Source: JAKFWF01 sp031374115 (lineage in GTDB: Bacteria; Pseudomonadota; Alphaproteobacteria; Rhizobiales; Hyphomicrobiaceae). From it: a stretch of 64,000 nucleotides of DNA. The notes under the pieces are model-generated. The model saw nothing but the letters and a program-made list of their open reading frames with translations. It was not told the DNA's origin and ran no database searches. Where the stretch lies: assembly GCA_031374115.1 (NCBI GenBank), contig JANMNO010000016.1:1-64000 (forward strand). The letters run 5' to 3'. How positions within the stretch are numbered: position 1 is the first letter of the stretch; every line of letters begins with the position of its first letter. This document shows positions 29,202 to 37,409 of this stretch, in pieces. The position numbers and the translations under genes were made by a program.

Positions 29202-29888
29202 ATGGCTATCGGTTTGATCGCGCTCGTCGTGATCGTCGCCCTGGCATTCCTGCCCGGAATGTGGATCAAGGGCGTGCTCTCGCGTCATGCAACCGAGCGT
29301 GCAGACTTCCCTGGCACCGGCGGCGAGTTGGCGCGTCACTTGCTCGATGAAATGAAGCTCGCTCACGTCAAGGTCGAGGAAACGAAGCTCGGCGATCATT
29401 ACGATCCGCTGGAAAAGGCCGTGCGCCTTTCACCGGACCATATGCGCAAGAAGTCGCTATCGGCGATTGTCGTCGCTGCGCACGAAGTGGGGCACGCGAT
29501 GCAGGACGCCACCGGCTATGCGCCGCTGAAGGCGCGCACCAAGCTCGCCAATCAAGCACGTAAGGTCGAAATGCTCGGCTCGATCATCATGCTACTATCA
29601 CCAGTGATGCTGTTGTTGATGAAGGCGCCAGCGGCCGTGCTCATGGAGTTGGGGCTCGGCATGCTGGTGCTGTCATTCGGCGTGTTGATGCACGCGGTCA
29701 CTCTTCCGGTTGAGTTCGATGCGAGCTTTCGGCGCGCGTTGCCGGTACTGAAGGCCGGTCATTATATCGCCGACAAGGATATGAGTTCGGCGCGTCAGAT
29801 TTTGCGCGCGGCCGCTTTTACGTACGTCGCGGCCGCTGCAATGAGCCTTCTCAACGTTGCACGCTGGCTTCGCGTGCTGCGAATTTAA
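29202..29888 (+). CDS. Membrane zinc metallopeptidase (Zn_peptidase_2 type)
   Basis: 228 residues. An N-terminal membrane segment (1-20) precedes a domain with the zinc motif AAHEVGHAMQ (HExxH, about residue 95). Two adjacent hydrophobic helices (about 122-165) and a C-terminal one (about 205-222) follow. The pattern fits PF04298, neutral zinc metallopeptidases such as YugP of Bacillus. The substrate is unknown; membrane protein quality control is a reasonable guess. The ATG at 29202 gives the signal-anchor directly; the longer open frame upstream is antisense to the dehydrogenase gene. Confidence 0.85.
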   Translation: MAIGLIALVVIVALAFLPGMWIKGVLSRHATERADFPGTGGELARHLLDEMKLAHVKVEETKLGDHYDPLEKAVRLSPDHMRKKSLSAIVVAAHEVGHAMQDATGYAPLKARTKLANQARKVEMLGSIIMLLSPVMLLLMKAPAAVLMELGLGMLVLSFGVLMHAVTLPVEFDASFRRALPVLKAGHYIADKDMSSARQILRAAAFTYVAAAAMSLLNVARWLRVLRI

Positions 29889-29900
29889 CGCTCCCACAAT

Positions 29901-29938
29901 CTATGCGGGCGGAGCCTGCATAGGCACCGCCCGCATAG
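29901..29938. terminator. 38-bp perfect palindrome between convergent genes
   Basis: CTATGCGGGCGG (29901-29912) pairs with CCGCCCGCATAG (29927-29938). The centre contains an inner GCCT/AGGC stem. It sits between the convergent zinc peptidase and PRC-barrel genes and probably acts as a bidirectional transcript end, although no T tract follows. Confidence 0.5.
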
Positions 29939-29957
29939 GAGGCAACGGACCTCAACT

Positions 29958-30314
29958 TCACCAATAGGTCGGCACGTTGTAGTGCTGATGCACACGGCTT
30001 TCCCACGCGCGATCGCTCCACGCAGCGATGCCGGTCGCTGGCGCCGAGTTGAGCTGGTCCGCCGTGATACCTGTGACGTAGCCTTCCAGACTGGTGTCGT
30101 ACTTCAACGCATTCCATGGCACGGGATGATAGTCCTGTCCCATGCCGAGGAACCCACCAAAGCTCATCACCGCATAGGCCACGCGGCCCGATTGCCGGTC
30201 GATCATTAGATGGTTGATCTCGCCAACCTTTTCGCGATTGGTCGAGGCATACACGTTGGTGCCTTCCACTTGCTCGCTCGAAATCAAATTGCCATAGGGA
30301 GATTGGCTCGCCAT
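29958..30314 (-). CDS. PRC-barrel domain protein
   Basis: 118 residues forming a single PRC-barrel (about 8-85: LISSEQVEGTNVY, KVGEINHLMIDRQSGRVAYAV, HPVPWNALKYD). Small stand-alone PRC-barrel proteins are frequent in Rhizobiales and are often stress-induced. The function is not known. An AGGAGGAGA Shine-Dalgarno lies 6-14 bases before the ATG. The upstream gap carries a GGAAC-N17-CGTT sequence (30412-30437), matching the general stress sigma factor EcfG consensus. Confidence 0.88.
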   Translation of the reverse strand: MASQSPYGNLISSEQVEGTNVYASTNREKVGEINHLMIDRQSGRVAYAVMSFGGFLGMGQDYHPVPWNALKYDTSLEGYVTGITADQLNSAPATGIAAWSDRAWESRVHQHYNVPTYW

Positions 30315-30411
30315 CGGATTCTCCTCCTGATTGTAAATGACTAATTCGGGATCGGCCCGGCTGCTTCATCAGCATCTCAGAAGGCCGGCACCACTATCCC
30401 GATAATCCATC

Positions 30412-30437
30412 AACGCCCGAGTGCGAGGAGCAGTTCC
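30412..30437 (-). promoter_or_regulatory. EcfG-type promoter of the PRC-barrel gene
   Basis: On the minus strand GGAAC (30437-30433), 17 bases, then CGTT (30415-30412) match the alphaproteobacterial general-stress consensus GGAAC-N16/17-CGTT. The ATG is about 98 bases downstream. Confidence 0.55.
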
Positions 30438-30451
30438 GAAGAAACGAGCGG

Positions 30452-31609
30452 TCAACCTCTTGCGTAATCGGCGAGCCTCTGCATGAAGCCCATGCACTTC
30501 TCGAGTTCGGCCACCTCGAGCCACTCGTTGGCGGTATGTGCCTGGGCGATATCGCCGGGACCGCAGACGACAGCGGGCACGCCGCCCATTTGGAACAACC
30601 CGGCTTCGGTGCCGTAGGGCACGGCGAACGTTTCGTTTTGACCGGCAAGCTTCTGGCACAGCGTGACGACTTCCGATCCAGCCTCGGCACCGAACGGCGG
30701 CACGTTGCCGGTCTGGCGCACGACGATATCTGCTTCGGGCGCGATCGTTTTCATCTCGGCAACAAGCTGAGCCGCGGCAGACTTGATGCGCGTCTCCCAC
30801 GCTGCCAGATCGAGCCCTGGCATGGCTCGTATTTCCCATCCGATCCAGCATGACCCAGGCACAATGTTGCTGGAGGTGCCGCCGTGCACCTGCGTGACGG
30901 TCAACGTATGCCAGGGTGGATCAAAACGTGAATTCTGCGGTAGCGCCTTGATATCGGCTGCCATCTTGTGCAGCTCGACCAGCAATTGGGTGGCGTAGGT
31001 CACTGCGTTGACACCTAGCGGCGCCTTGCTCGAATGTACGGGATGGCCGGTCAGTTCGATGCGATAGCGCGCGCCACCCTTATGCGCATCGACGACCGTC
31101 ATGTTTGTGGGTTCGCCGACGAAAATGAGCCGCGGCTTGGCGAGTCGTGTACCGAATTCAGCGATCATCGGGCGAACACCGGTGCAGCCCACCTCCTCGT
31201 CGTATGAAAAAACGATGTGGATCGGCATCGCCAGTTTGTGTTTGTTGAACATCGGCACCGCCGCTAGCACGCACGCCAGATACCCTTTCATGTCGCAAGT
31301 GCCGCGGCCGTACAGCTTGCTATCCAACTCGACCATCGTGAACGGATCGCGATCCCAGGCTTGATCGGCGACCGGCACGACGTCCATGTGGCCCGACAAG
31401 CCGATGCCGGGAACATCGGCCGGGCCGATCGTCGCAAACAAGCTGGTATGAATACCATTTGGATCCGGCACCATATGGCATTCAACGTTATGGTCGATCA
31501 AGTAATCTCGGATGAACTCCGTCATCGGAATATTCGTTTTCACACTCGTCGTATCGAACGCGACCAGGCGGCCAAGCATTTCTTTGGCGGTAAAAGATTG
31601 CGGTGTCAT
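30452..31609 (-). CDS. argE: Acetylornithine deacetylase
   Basis: 385 residues, M20 metallopeptidase family. Metal-site segments are GIGLSGHMDVVPV (His and Asp, about residue 80), GRGTCDMKGYLA (about 110), SYDEEVGCTGV (Glu pair, about 143) and FVGEPT (about 167). A dimerisation domain follows (about 180-290). The start MTPQSFTAKEMLGRLVAFDT matches the ArgE subgroup, which releases ornithine from N-acetylornithine. It is 9 bases downstream of apaG on the same strand. Confidence 0.88.
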   Translation of the reverse strand: MTPQSFTAKEMLGRLVAFDTTSVKTNIPMTEFIRDYLIDHNVECHMVPDPNGIHTSLFATIGPADVPGIGLSGHMDVVPVADQAWDRDPFTMVELDSKLYGRGTCDMKGYLACVLAAVPMFNKHKLAMPIHIVFSYDEEVGCTGVRPMIAEFGTRLAKPRLIFVGEPTNMTVVDAHKGGARYRIELTGHPVHSSKAPLGVNAVTYATQLLVELHKMAADIKALPQNSRFDPPWHTLTVTQVHGGTSSNIVPGSCWIGWEIRAMPGLDLAAWETRIKSAAAQLVAEMKTIAPEADIVVRQTGNVPPFGAEAGSEVVTLCQKLAGQNETFAVPYGTEAGLFQMGGVPAVVCGPGDIAQAHTANEWLEVAELEKCMGFMQRLADYARG

Positions 31610-31618
31610 GATCAGCTT

Positions 31619-32011
31619 TCAGTTCAGGCGGCGCTGGCCGAAGGGGCTATCGAGCGAGAATGCAGGTATCGCGATGTCGAACAACTTGCCGGTTTGATCG
31701 GCCATCTGGTAGCTACCGACCATGATGCCGGACGGCGTACGGAGCGGACATCCAGATGTGTAACGGAAACTCTCGCCCGCGGCGATTTGTGGCGTTTGCC
31801 CGATCACGCCTGGTCCGCGCACTTCCTCGCGGTGACCGCGCGTATCCGTAATTTGCCAAACGCGGCTGCGCAGATGCATCGTTTCCTTGCCCTCGTTGAA
31901 GATCTCGACCGTGTAGGTCCAGAAATAATAGTTCTCCTCCGGCGTCGACTGTTCGGATTTGAATTCGGGACTGACGCGAACGCGAATGCCGCGGGTGACT
32001 GATTCATACAT
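31619..32011 (-). CDS. apaG: ApaG domain protein
   Basis: 130 residues from the ATG at 32011 (MYESVTRGIRV). Full-length ApaG fold (fibronectin type III-like) with YYFWTYTVEIFNEG, VRGPGVIGQTPQIAAGESFRYTSGCPL and MVGSYQMADQTGK. The biochemical role of ApaG is still uncertain; it has been tied to Ap4A metabolism and stress phenotypes. The longer frame to 32092 adds a non-family N-terminus. It precedes argE by 9 bases. Confidence 0.94.
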   Translation of the reverse strand: MYESVTRGIRVRVSPEFKSEQSTPEENYYFWTYTVEIFNEGKETMHLRSRVWQITDTRGHREEVRGPGVIGQTPQIAAGESFRYTSGCPLRTPSGIMVGSYQMADQTGKLFDIAIPAFSLDSPFGQRRLN

Positions 32012-32163
32012 ATGAGGGCTCTTCAACAGACACTCGGCAGCCGGATGGAGTTCGCGATGTGACAACTGTATGACACAACTCGTTTCGGTCAAGTGTGATC
32101 GCTATTTGCCGGGGCGCCAGAGCACCATCTATTCTCAGTCCCGCGAGTGGAGATCCATCAGCC

Positions 32164-33342
32164 TCAATAGCTGCGCGGCAGCCCGAGCACGTGCTGCGCG
32201 ACGTAGGCGAGGACCATGTTCGTCGAGATCGGCGCAGTTTGATAAAGCCTTGTCTCGCGCCATTTGCGCTCGATGCCATATTCGCGTGCATAGGCGAAGC
32301 CGCCGAACGTCTGCATGCAGGCTTCGGCTGCTTTCCAGGCAGCGTCGGCGGCGAGCATCTTACCCATGTTGGCATCCGCCCCGCAGTCTCGACCGGCTTC
32401 GAATAGCGCCGCAGCCTTAGCCACCATCAGATCGGCCGCGAGATAGTCAGCATAGGCTCGAGCGATCGGGAACTGCACGCCTTGATTTTGCCCGATCGGC
32501 CGGCCGAACACGATGCGCTCCTTGGCATAATCGGTCGCGCGCCGCGTGAAGTAGCGCGCATCGCCCAGGCACTCTGCCGCGATCAGGATGCGCTCGGCAT
32601 TCATACTGTCGACGATGTACTTGAAACCTTGGCCCTCGACCCCGATCAAATTCTCCGAGGGAACCTCGAGATTGTCGATGAAGACCTCGCAGGTGTTGTG
32701 ATTGATCATCGCGTCGATCTTCTTCATCTCGATCCCGCGGCCCTTGGCCTCGCGCAGATCGACGATGAAGACCGACAGTCCATCCGAGCGTTTGCGCACC
32801 TGATCGACGGGCGTCGTCCGCGCCAGCAGCAACATCAGGTCCGAGTGCATGACGCGGCTGGTCCACACTTTCTGACCGTTGACGATGTAGCGGTCGTTGC
32901 CTTTCTTCTCGGCGCGCGTCTTGAGCTGGGTCGTATCGCTGCCGGTGGTCGGCTCGGTGACGCCAAACGCCTGCAAGCGGAGTGAACCATCGGCGATGCC
33001 GGGCAGGTATTTGTTCTTTTGACCGGCGCTGCCGTGCTTCAACACCGTGCCCATCGTGTACATCTGCGCGTGGCAAGCGGCAGCGTTACAACCCTCGGCA
33101 TGGATGGTCTCCAGGATCGCCACTGCAGCACTTAGCGGCAACCCGGCGCCGCCAAACTCCTCCAGGATCAAGGCGCCGAGATAGCCGGCCTCGGTCAATG
33201 CGTCGACGAACGCGCTCGGGTACGCATCCTCGTGATCGAGCTTCAGCCAGTAGGCATTGCGGAAGCCGTCACAAACCCGCTTCACGCCATCGCGGATTTC
33301 TGTCCATTGGGATTCGAGCGGCATCGTCAGGGGTGAGGACAT
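32164..33342 (-). CDS. Acyl-CoA dehydrogenase family protein
   Basis: 392 residues, full length. The FAD-contact motif FGVTEPTTGSDTTQL (about residues 128-142), the WTSRVMHSDLMLLLART segment and the C-terminal MQTFGGFAYAREYGIERKWRETRLY are family hallmarks. It oxidises an acyl-CoA to the trans-2-enoyl-CoA and passes electrons to ETF. The chain length or branched substrate cannot be told. No beta-oxidation partners adjoin it; the neighbours are apaG (152-base gap) and the AraC/methyltransferase gene. Confidence 0.92.
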   Translation of the reverse strand: MSSPLTMPLESQWTEIRDGVKRVCDGFRNAYWLKLDHEDAYPSAFVDALTEAGYLGALILEEFGGAGLPLSAAVAILETIHAEGCNAAACHAQMYTMGTVLKHGSAGQKNKYLPGIADGSLRLQAFGVTEPTTGSDTTQLKTRAEKKGNDRYIVNGQKVWTSRVMHSDLMLLLARTTPVDQVRKRSDGLSVFIVDLREAKGRGIEMKKIDAMINHNTCEVFIDNLEVPSENLIGVEGQGFKYIVDSMNAERILIAAECLGDARYFTRRATDYAKERIVFGRPIGQNQGVQFPIARAYADYLAADLMVAKAAALFEAGRDCGADANMGKMLAADAAWKAAEACMQTFGGFAYAREYGIERKWRETRLYQTAPISTNMVLAYVAQHVLGLPRSY

Positions 33343-33459
33343 GAGGCAGGCTCGCGAAGTGTGGGACTGTTACACTGCAGCCTTATCGCGACCGCATGGC
33401 TTGGTCCACCGTTGGCTGCGCAGTTCTGCCCGGCGCGATAGACGACGGCACAGGCTATC

Positions 33460-34365
33460 CTATTGAGCCAGGACGCGCCCGGTTTCCCATCCGATCAGCG
33501 CTTTTTTGCGTGTCAGGCCCCAGTGATAACCGCCCAAGCTGCCATCGCCGCGCAGTACCCGATGACATGGCACCACGAACGAGATCGGGTTGCGGCCGAC
33601 CGCCGAGCCGACCGCGCGTGACGCACCGGGCTTGCCCACGTAGCGCGCAATATCGGCATAACTGACCGCGCGCCCCATCGGGATTTTCAAGAGCGCTTCC
33701 CATACCCGCACCTCGAAGTCCGTGCCGATCAGCACCAAACGCACCGGTTGCTCCCGCTGCCAAAGCGCGGCATCGAAGATGCGCTGCACGTGTGGCGCCG
33801 TTTGTCTTGGATCCTCGACGTAGACGGCACCCGGCCAGCGCCCGGTCATGTCTGCGAGGGCTTCGGCGTGCGTCTGGTTCTTGTCCTCGTTGACGAATGC
33901 GAGGCCGGCGACGCCGCGATCCGTTGCCAGCACCAGCACCTCACCAAAGGGCGAGAAATGAAAGCCGTAGACTATGCGCAGCCCTTCGCCGCGCCGCTTG
34001 AAGTCGCCCGGCGTCATTGCCTCGTGGTCAACGAACAGATCATGCAGCCGGCTGGTGCCGGATAGCCCGACTTCGTGCGCCGCATCGAGCACGCTTGCCG
34101 AACGGCCGAGCAGCGAACGCGCATGATCGACTGTGATTGCTTGCACGAACTCCTTCGGCGACAGACCGCACCAGCGCTTGAACAGCTTCTGGCAATGCGC
34201 CGGCGACAGGCCGACGTGGCGGGCAAGTTCATCGAGATCGGGTTGATCGGTCCAATTCTCGGACAGAAAGCGAATTGCCCGGCGCACCAGATCATAATCG
34301 CGCGTGGTCGTGTCGGGGAGCGGTCGAGTAGGCTCAATGATTTGAAGTGAGAGATTGTTCAGCAT
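33460..34365 (-). CDS. AraC-type HTH fused to O6-alkylguanine-DNA methyltransferase (Ada-like, lacking the N-terminal zinc domain)
   Basis: 301 residues from the ATG at 34365 (MLNNLSLQII). An AraC DNA-binding domain covers about 30-125 (LDELARHVGLSPAHCQKLFKRW). The alkyltransferase domain covers about 130-290 and ends with the active-site motif FVVPCHRVLR, whose Cys accepts the alkyl group from O6-alkylguanine. The methyl-phosphotriester-sensing Cys4 zinc domain of Ada is absent, so any gene activation must respond to something else. A longer frame to 34500 does not add this domain. Confidence 0.88.
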   Translation of the reverse strand: MLNNLSLQIIEPTRPLPDTTTRDYDLVRRAIRFLSENWTDQPDLDELARHVGLSPAHCQKLFKRWCGLSPKEFVQAITVDHARSLLGRSASVLDAAHEVGLSGTSRLHDLFVDHEAMTPGDFKRRGEGLRIVYGFHFSPFGEVLVLATDRGVAGLAFVNEDKNQTHAEALADMTGRWPGAVYVEDPRQTAPHVQRIFDAALWQREQPVRLVLIGTDFEVRVWEALLKIPMGRAVSYADIARYVGKPGASRAVGSAVGRNPISFVVPCHRVLRGDGSLGGYHWGLTRKKALIGWETGRVLAQ

Positions 34366-34549
34366 GCCGGTTCCACCTGGTTCGTTGCGAGGTTGAGCAA
34401 CGTTTATCGCAAGCGTGCTGCCGCCGGCGACCCGTTTCTTGCGGGCGGTGTGCTGCAAGTTTACGCTCGTCTCAAATTTGCTCCAATAAATATCGTCCAA
34501 CTACGAACCGCTGAACTGTTTCAACGGTGTAACTCATTTGGGGGTGGTC

Positions 34550-35710
34550 ATGTGGCGTTACCGTTATTGGCGCGACCTTTGGGTCTGCATTGCAAGTGCC
34601 GTCACGCTTTGTCTGGGCGTACCCGCGATGGCGCAGAAGCGCGTTGCACTCGTCATCGGCAACTCGGCCTATAGCCACGCAGGGCCGCTCGCCAATCCGG
34701 CGAACGACGCCAATGACATTGCGAAAGCGCTCGGGGACATGGGCTTCGAGGTGCTGGTCGGCCTCGATCTCGACAAGCGCAGCTTCGACGGCAAAGTACG
34801 CGAATTTTCCCGTGCGCTTGCCGATGCCGATACCGGGCTGTTGTTCTATGCAGGCCACGGTCTGCAGGTCGCCGGGCGCAACTACCTGGTGCCGGTCGAC
34901 GCTCAGCTGGGCAGCGAACGCGACCTCGACTTCGAAGCCGTTTCGTTGGATTTCGTCCTGAAGCAGATGGAGCTCGAACGCGAGGGCAAGACCAACATCG
35001 TGTTTCTCGATGCATGCCGGGACAATCCGCTCGCACGCAACCTTGCACGGTCGATGGGCACGCGATCAGCGAGCATTGGCCGCGGATTGGCGCAAGTGCA
35101 AACTGGGGTCGGAACCTTCATCGCCTACTCGACCCAGCCGGGCAATGTCGCGCTCGATGGCGCCAGCCGCAATTCGCCGTTCACCGCAGCACTCGCCCGC
35201 AGCGTGCGGGAACCGGGCCGCAACCTGACAGCCGTCATGATCGACGTACGCAAAGAAGTACTTTCGGTGACGAACGGCCGGCAGGTGCCGTGGGATCACT
35301 CGGCGCTTACAGGCGATTTCTACTTTCATCTGGCATCCGCTCCCGGTGCCGTGCCGAAATCGATACCGCCGGCGCCCGGCACCGACACGGACGCAATGCA
35401 GCAGCGAATGAAGCAACTTGAAGAGGAACTTCGTAACAGACCCAATCCACAGCAGACCGCGAACATCGTCAAACTGGAACAGCTCAAGGAACGCATGCGG
35501 CTGATCGTCGAAGCGAACCGGGCGGATCAGCAGCGGATCTTCGATACCCAGCGCAAATTCGGCACCAGTGATCCGAACGCGCGTGCGGGATTGAGCCAGG
35601 AGATCGGCAACATTCAGATGCAGATGGTTCGCCGCGGGCAGGAGCGAAAGACGCTTTCCGAAGAGGTCACGAAGATTGAAGCGCAGTTGGGAATAACCAG
35701 GCCAAACTAA
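34550..35710 (+). CDS. Secreted caspase-like (peptidase C14) protein
   Basis: 386 residues from the ATG at 34550, which follows a GGGGTGG RBS; a TTG at 34538 is the alternative. A signal peptide (about 1-29, ending AMA-QKR) is followed by a caspase-fold domain (30-255). It has the catalytic His in LFYAGHGLQVAGRNYLVP and the catalytic Cys in IVFLDACRDNPLAR, so it should be active. The C-terminal region (about 280-386) is Glu/Arg/Gln-rich and probably coiled coil. Bacterial members cleave after basic or acidic residues; the targets are unknown. Monocistronic. Confidence 0.9.
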   Translation: MWRYRYWRDLWVCIASAVTLCLGVPAMAQKRVALVIGNSAYSHAGPLANPANDANDIAKALGDMGFEVLVGLDLDKRSFDGKVREFSRALADADTGLLFYAGHGLQVAGRNYLVPVDAQLGSERDLDFEAVSLDFVLKQMELEREGKTNIVFLDACRDNPLARNLARSMGTRSASIGRGLAQVQTGVGTFIAYSTQPGNVALDGASRNSPFTAALARSVREPGRNLTAVMIDVRKEVLSVTNGRQVPWDHSALTGDFYFHLASAPGAVPKSIPPAPGTDTDAMQQRMKQLEEELRNRPNPQQTANIVKLEQLKERMRLIVEANRADQQRIFDTQRKFGTSDPNARAGLSQEIGNIQMQMVRRGQERKTLSEEVTKIEAQLGITRPN

Positions 35711-35726
35711 CCGGTAGGATTCATAT

Positions 35727-35757
35727 AAAAGGCCGCACCCCTTGCGGAGTGCGGCCT
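35727..35757 (-). terminator. Terminator of the EF-hand gene
   Basis: AGGCCGCAC (35730-35738) pairs with GTGCGGCCT (35749-35757). On the minus strand the stem is followed by TTTTATATGA, a good Rho-independent signal. It may also stop the converging caspase-like transcript. Confidence 0.7.
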
Positions 35758-35784
35758 CGATACGACGACGTTTTGAATGTCGAT

Positions 35785-36138
35785 TTACTTGATGACGCCA
35801 GCCTTCACACCGGCAGCAAACTCGGCGCGAGAAATCTTGCCATCCTTGTCGGTGTCGACCTTGACCATGACCGACTTATACGGCTCGAGAGCGGCACCCT
35901 CGATAAAGCCCTTATTGGCCTTGTCCGCAGCCTTGAACTTGGCGTCAGTTGCTGCGTCCATTGCGGTTGCTGAACCGGTCGAGGGCATGGTCGTCGCAGC
36001 CGGCGGCGTGGTGGTCGAAGAAGCGGCCGGGGGCGTGCTCGGTGTCATAGGAGGGGTCGATGGCGACGTCTGAGCGAAAGCGGCACCAGCCGAGGCGACT
36101 GTCAAAGCGAGGATCGAAACAGTTGCGAACTTTTTCAT
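35785..36138 (-). CDS. Exported EF-hand protein
   Basis: 117 residues. A signal peptide (about 1-23, AFA-QTS) precedes a Pro/Thr/Ser-rich linker and a C-terminal EF-hand pair. The second loop, DTDKDGKISRAE, is a canonical 12-residue Ca2+ loop. The first, around DKANKGFIEGAAL, is degenerate. It probably binds one Ca2+ in the periplasm. A GGAGA RBS sits 8 bases before the ATG. An EcfG-type promoter overlaps the tsf terminator about 150 bases upstream. Confidence 0.82.
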   Translation of the reverse strand: MKKFATVSILALTVASAGAAFAQTSPSTPPMTPSTPPAASSTTTPPAATTMPSTGSATAMDAATDAKFKAADKANKGFIEGAALEPYKSVMVKVDTDKDGKISRAEFAAGVKAGVIK

Positions 36139-36286
36139 GGTCAATCTCCATTGTCGATTTTTGCTAGGGTCGTTTCAACCCTGCGTTCGAGTACTTTCAG
36201 ACATTCACGGTGAACATCACTCGAACGCGCTGTTCATCCATTGTTCATTGGATGGGGGATGAAGCGTCTTTTTCGTGCGTATACGT

Positions 36287-36311
36287 AACGCAAAAATGCC
36301 GATCGGGTTCC
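36287..36311 (-). promoter_or_regulatory. EcfG-type promoter of the EF-hand gene
   Basis: On the minus strand GGAAC (36311-36307), 16 bases, then CGTT (36290-36287). The element lies inside the hairpin of the tsf terminator (36293-36326), so the same bases appear to end one transcript and start another. Confidence 0.55.
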
Positions 36312-36326
36312 CCCGGCCGGCATTTT
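36293..36326 (-). terminator. Terminator of the rpsB-tsf operon
   Basis: AAAATGCCG (36293-36301) pairs with CGGCATTTT (36318-36326), with an inner CGGG/CCCG stem. The minus-strand continuation is TTTTTGCG. It lies 32 bases after the tsf stop. Confidence 0.75.
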
Positions 36327-36357
36327 CAAATTTTTCGAACGGCCCTTTGACCCGCGA

Positions 36358-37278
36358 TCAACCCTTCGCGGTGGCGGCGACTTCAGCGGCGAAGTCTTCT
36401 ACCTTTTTCTCGATGCCCTCACCCAATGCGTAGCGCACGAAGGCTGCGATCGTGATCGGCGCGCCAGCGGTCTTCTCGAACTCCTTTGCGGCCTGCGCGA
36501 CCGACTTCGTATCGTCAAGGACGAAGGCTTGGTCGAGTAGGCAATTTTCCTTGGCGTAGGTCTTCAAGCCGCTTTCGGCGATCTTTTCCAGAACGTGCGC
36601 CGGCTTGCCCTGGTTCTTGTCGAGCAGGATCGCCTTTTCGCGCGCCAGGATGTCTGCCGGCACGCCGGAAATGTCGAGGGCGACCGGATTGCGCGCGGCA
36701 ATGTGCATCGCCACCTGACGGCCGAACGCCGACAACGACGGGGCATCGCCCTTGCTCTCGATGCCAACCAGCACACCGATCTTGCCAAGGCCGTCGGCAA
36801 CCTTGTTGTGAACGTAGTCAGCGACCACGCCTGCCTTGACTGCCACGGTTGCGGTGCGGCGCAAATTCATGTTCTCACCGATGGTCGCAATGGTTTCCGT
36901 GACGACGGCTTCGACGTCGACGGACTTGCCGGGATAAGGCATCTTCAAAAGCTTCTCCACGTCGCCGCCGGCCTGAGGCGCCAATTGCGTGATGGTCGAC
37001 ACCATCTCTTGGAACTGCACGTTGCGGGCGACGAAATCCGTCTCGGAATTCACTTCGACGACCGCGCCCTTGTGACCGCTGGCCATAATGCCGACGAGGC
37101 CCTCGGCGGCGATCCGGTCGGACTTCTTGGCGGCCTTCGAAAGACCCTTCTTGCGCAGCCAGTCGACGGCCTGCTCGATATCGCCCTTGGTCTCGATCAG
37201 CGCCTGCTTGCAGTCCATCATGCCGACGCCGGTCTTGTCCCGGAGCTCCTTCACCAGCGTGGCGGAAATATTTGTCAT
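36358..37278 (-). CDS. tsf: Translation elongation factor Ts
   Basis: 306 residues from the ATG at 37278 behind an AAAGAGGA RBS. The N-terminal UBA-like domain has LRDKTGVGMMDCKQAL, and the core has VEVNSETDFVARN, both diagnostic. EF-Ts exchanges GDP for GTP on EF-Tu. It follows rpsB after 131 bases that contain a GC hairpin (37336-37358), probably a partial attenuator between the two cistrons. The longer frame to 37413 is spacer sequence. Confidence 0.98.
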   Translation of the reverse strand: MTNISATLVKELRDKTGVGMMDCKQALIETKGDIEQAVDWLRKKGLSKAAKKSDRIAAEGLVGIMASGHKGAVVEVNSETDFVARNVQFQEMVSTITQLAPQAGGDVEKLLKMPYPGKSVDVEAVVTETIATIGENMNLRRTATVAVKAGVVADYVHNKVADGLGKIGVLVGIESKGDAPSLSAFGRQVAMHIAARNPVALDISGVPADILAREKAILLDKNQGKPAHVLEKIAESGLKTYAKENCLLDQAFVLDDTKSVAQAAKEFEKTAGAPITIAAFVRYALGEGIEKKVEDFAAEVAATAKG

Positions 37279-37409
37279 TGGATCCTCTTTATGGCTGTGC
37301 GCCCGGTAGGTGGAGCGGCCCTGAACGGTCACGGACGCGCCCCAGTAATCAGGGCGCGCCCGCACGTGTGATTGGCACTTAAATGGGGGCGCACAGTCGC
37401 GCCCGCAAA

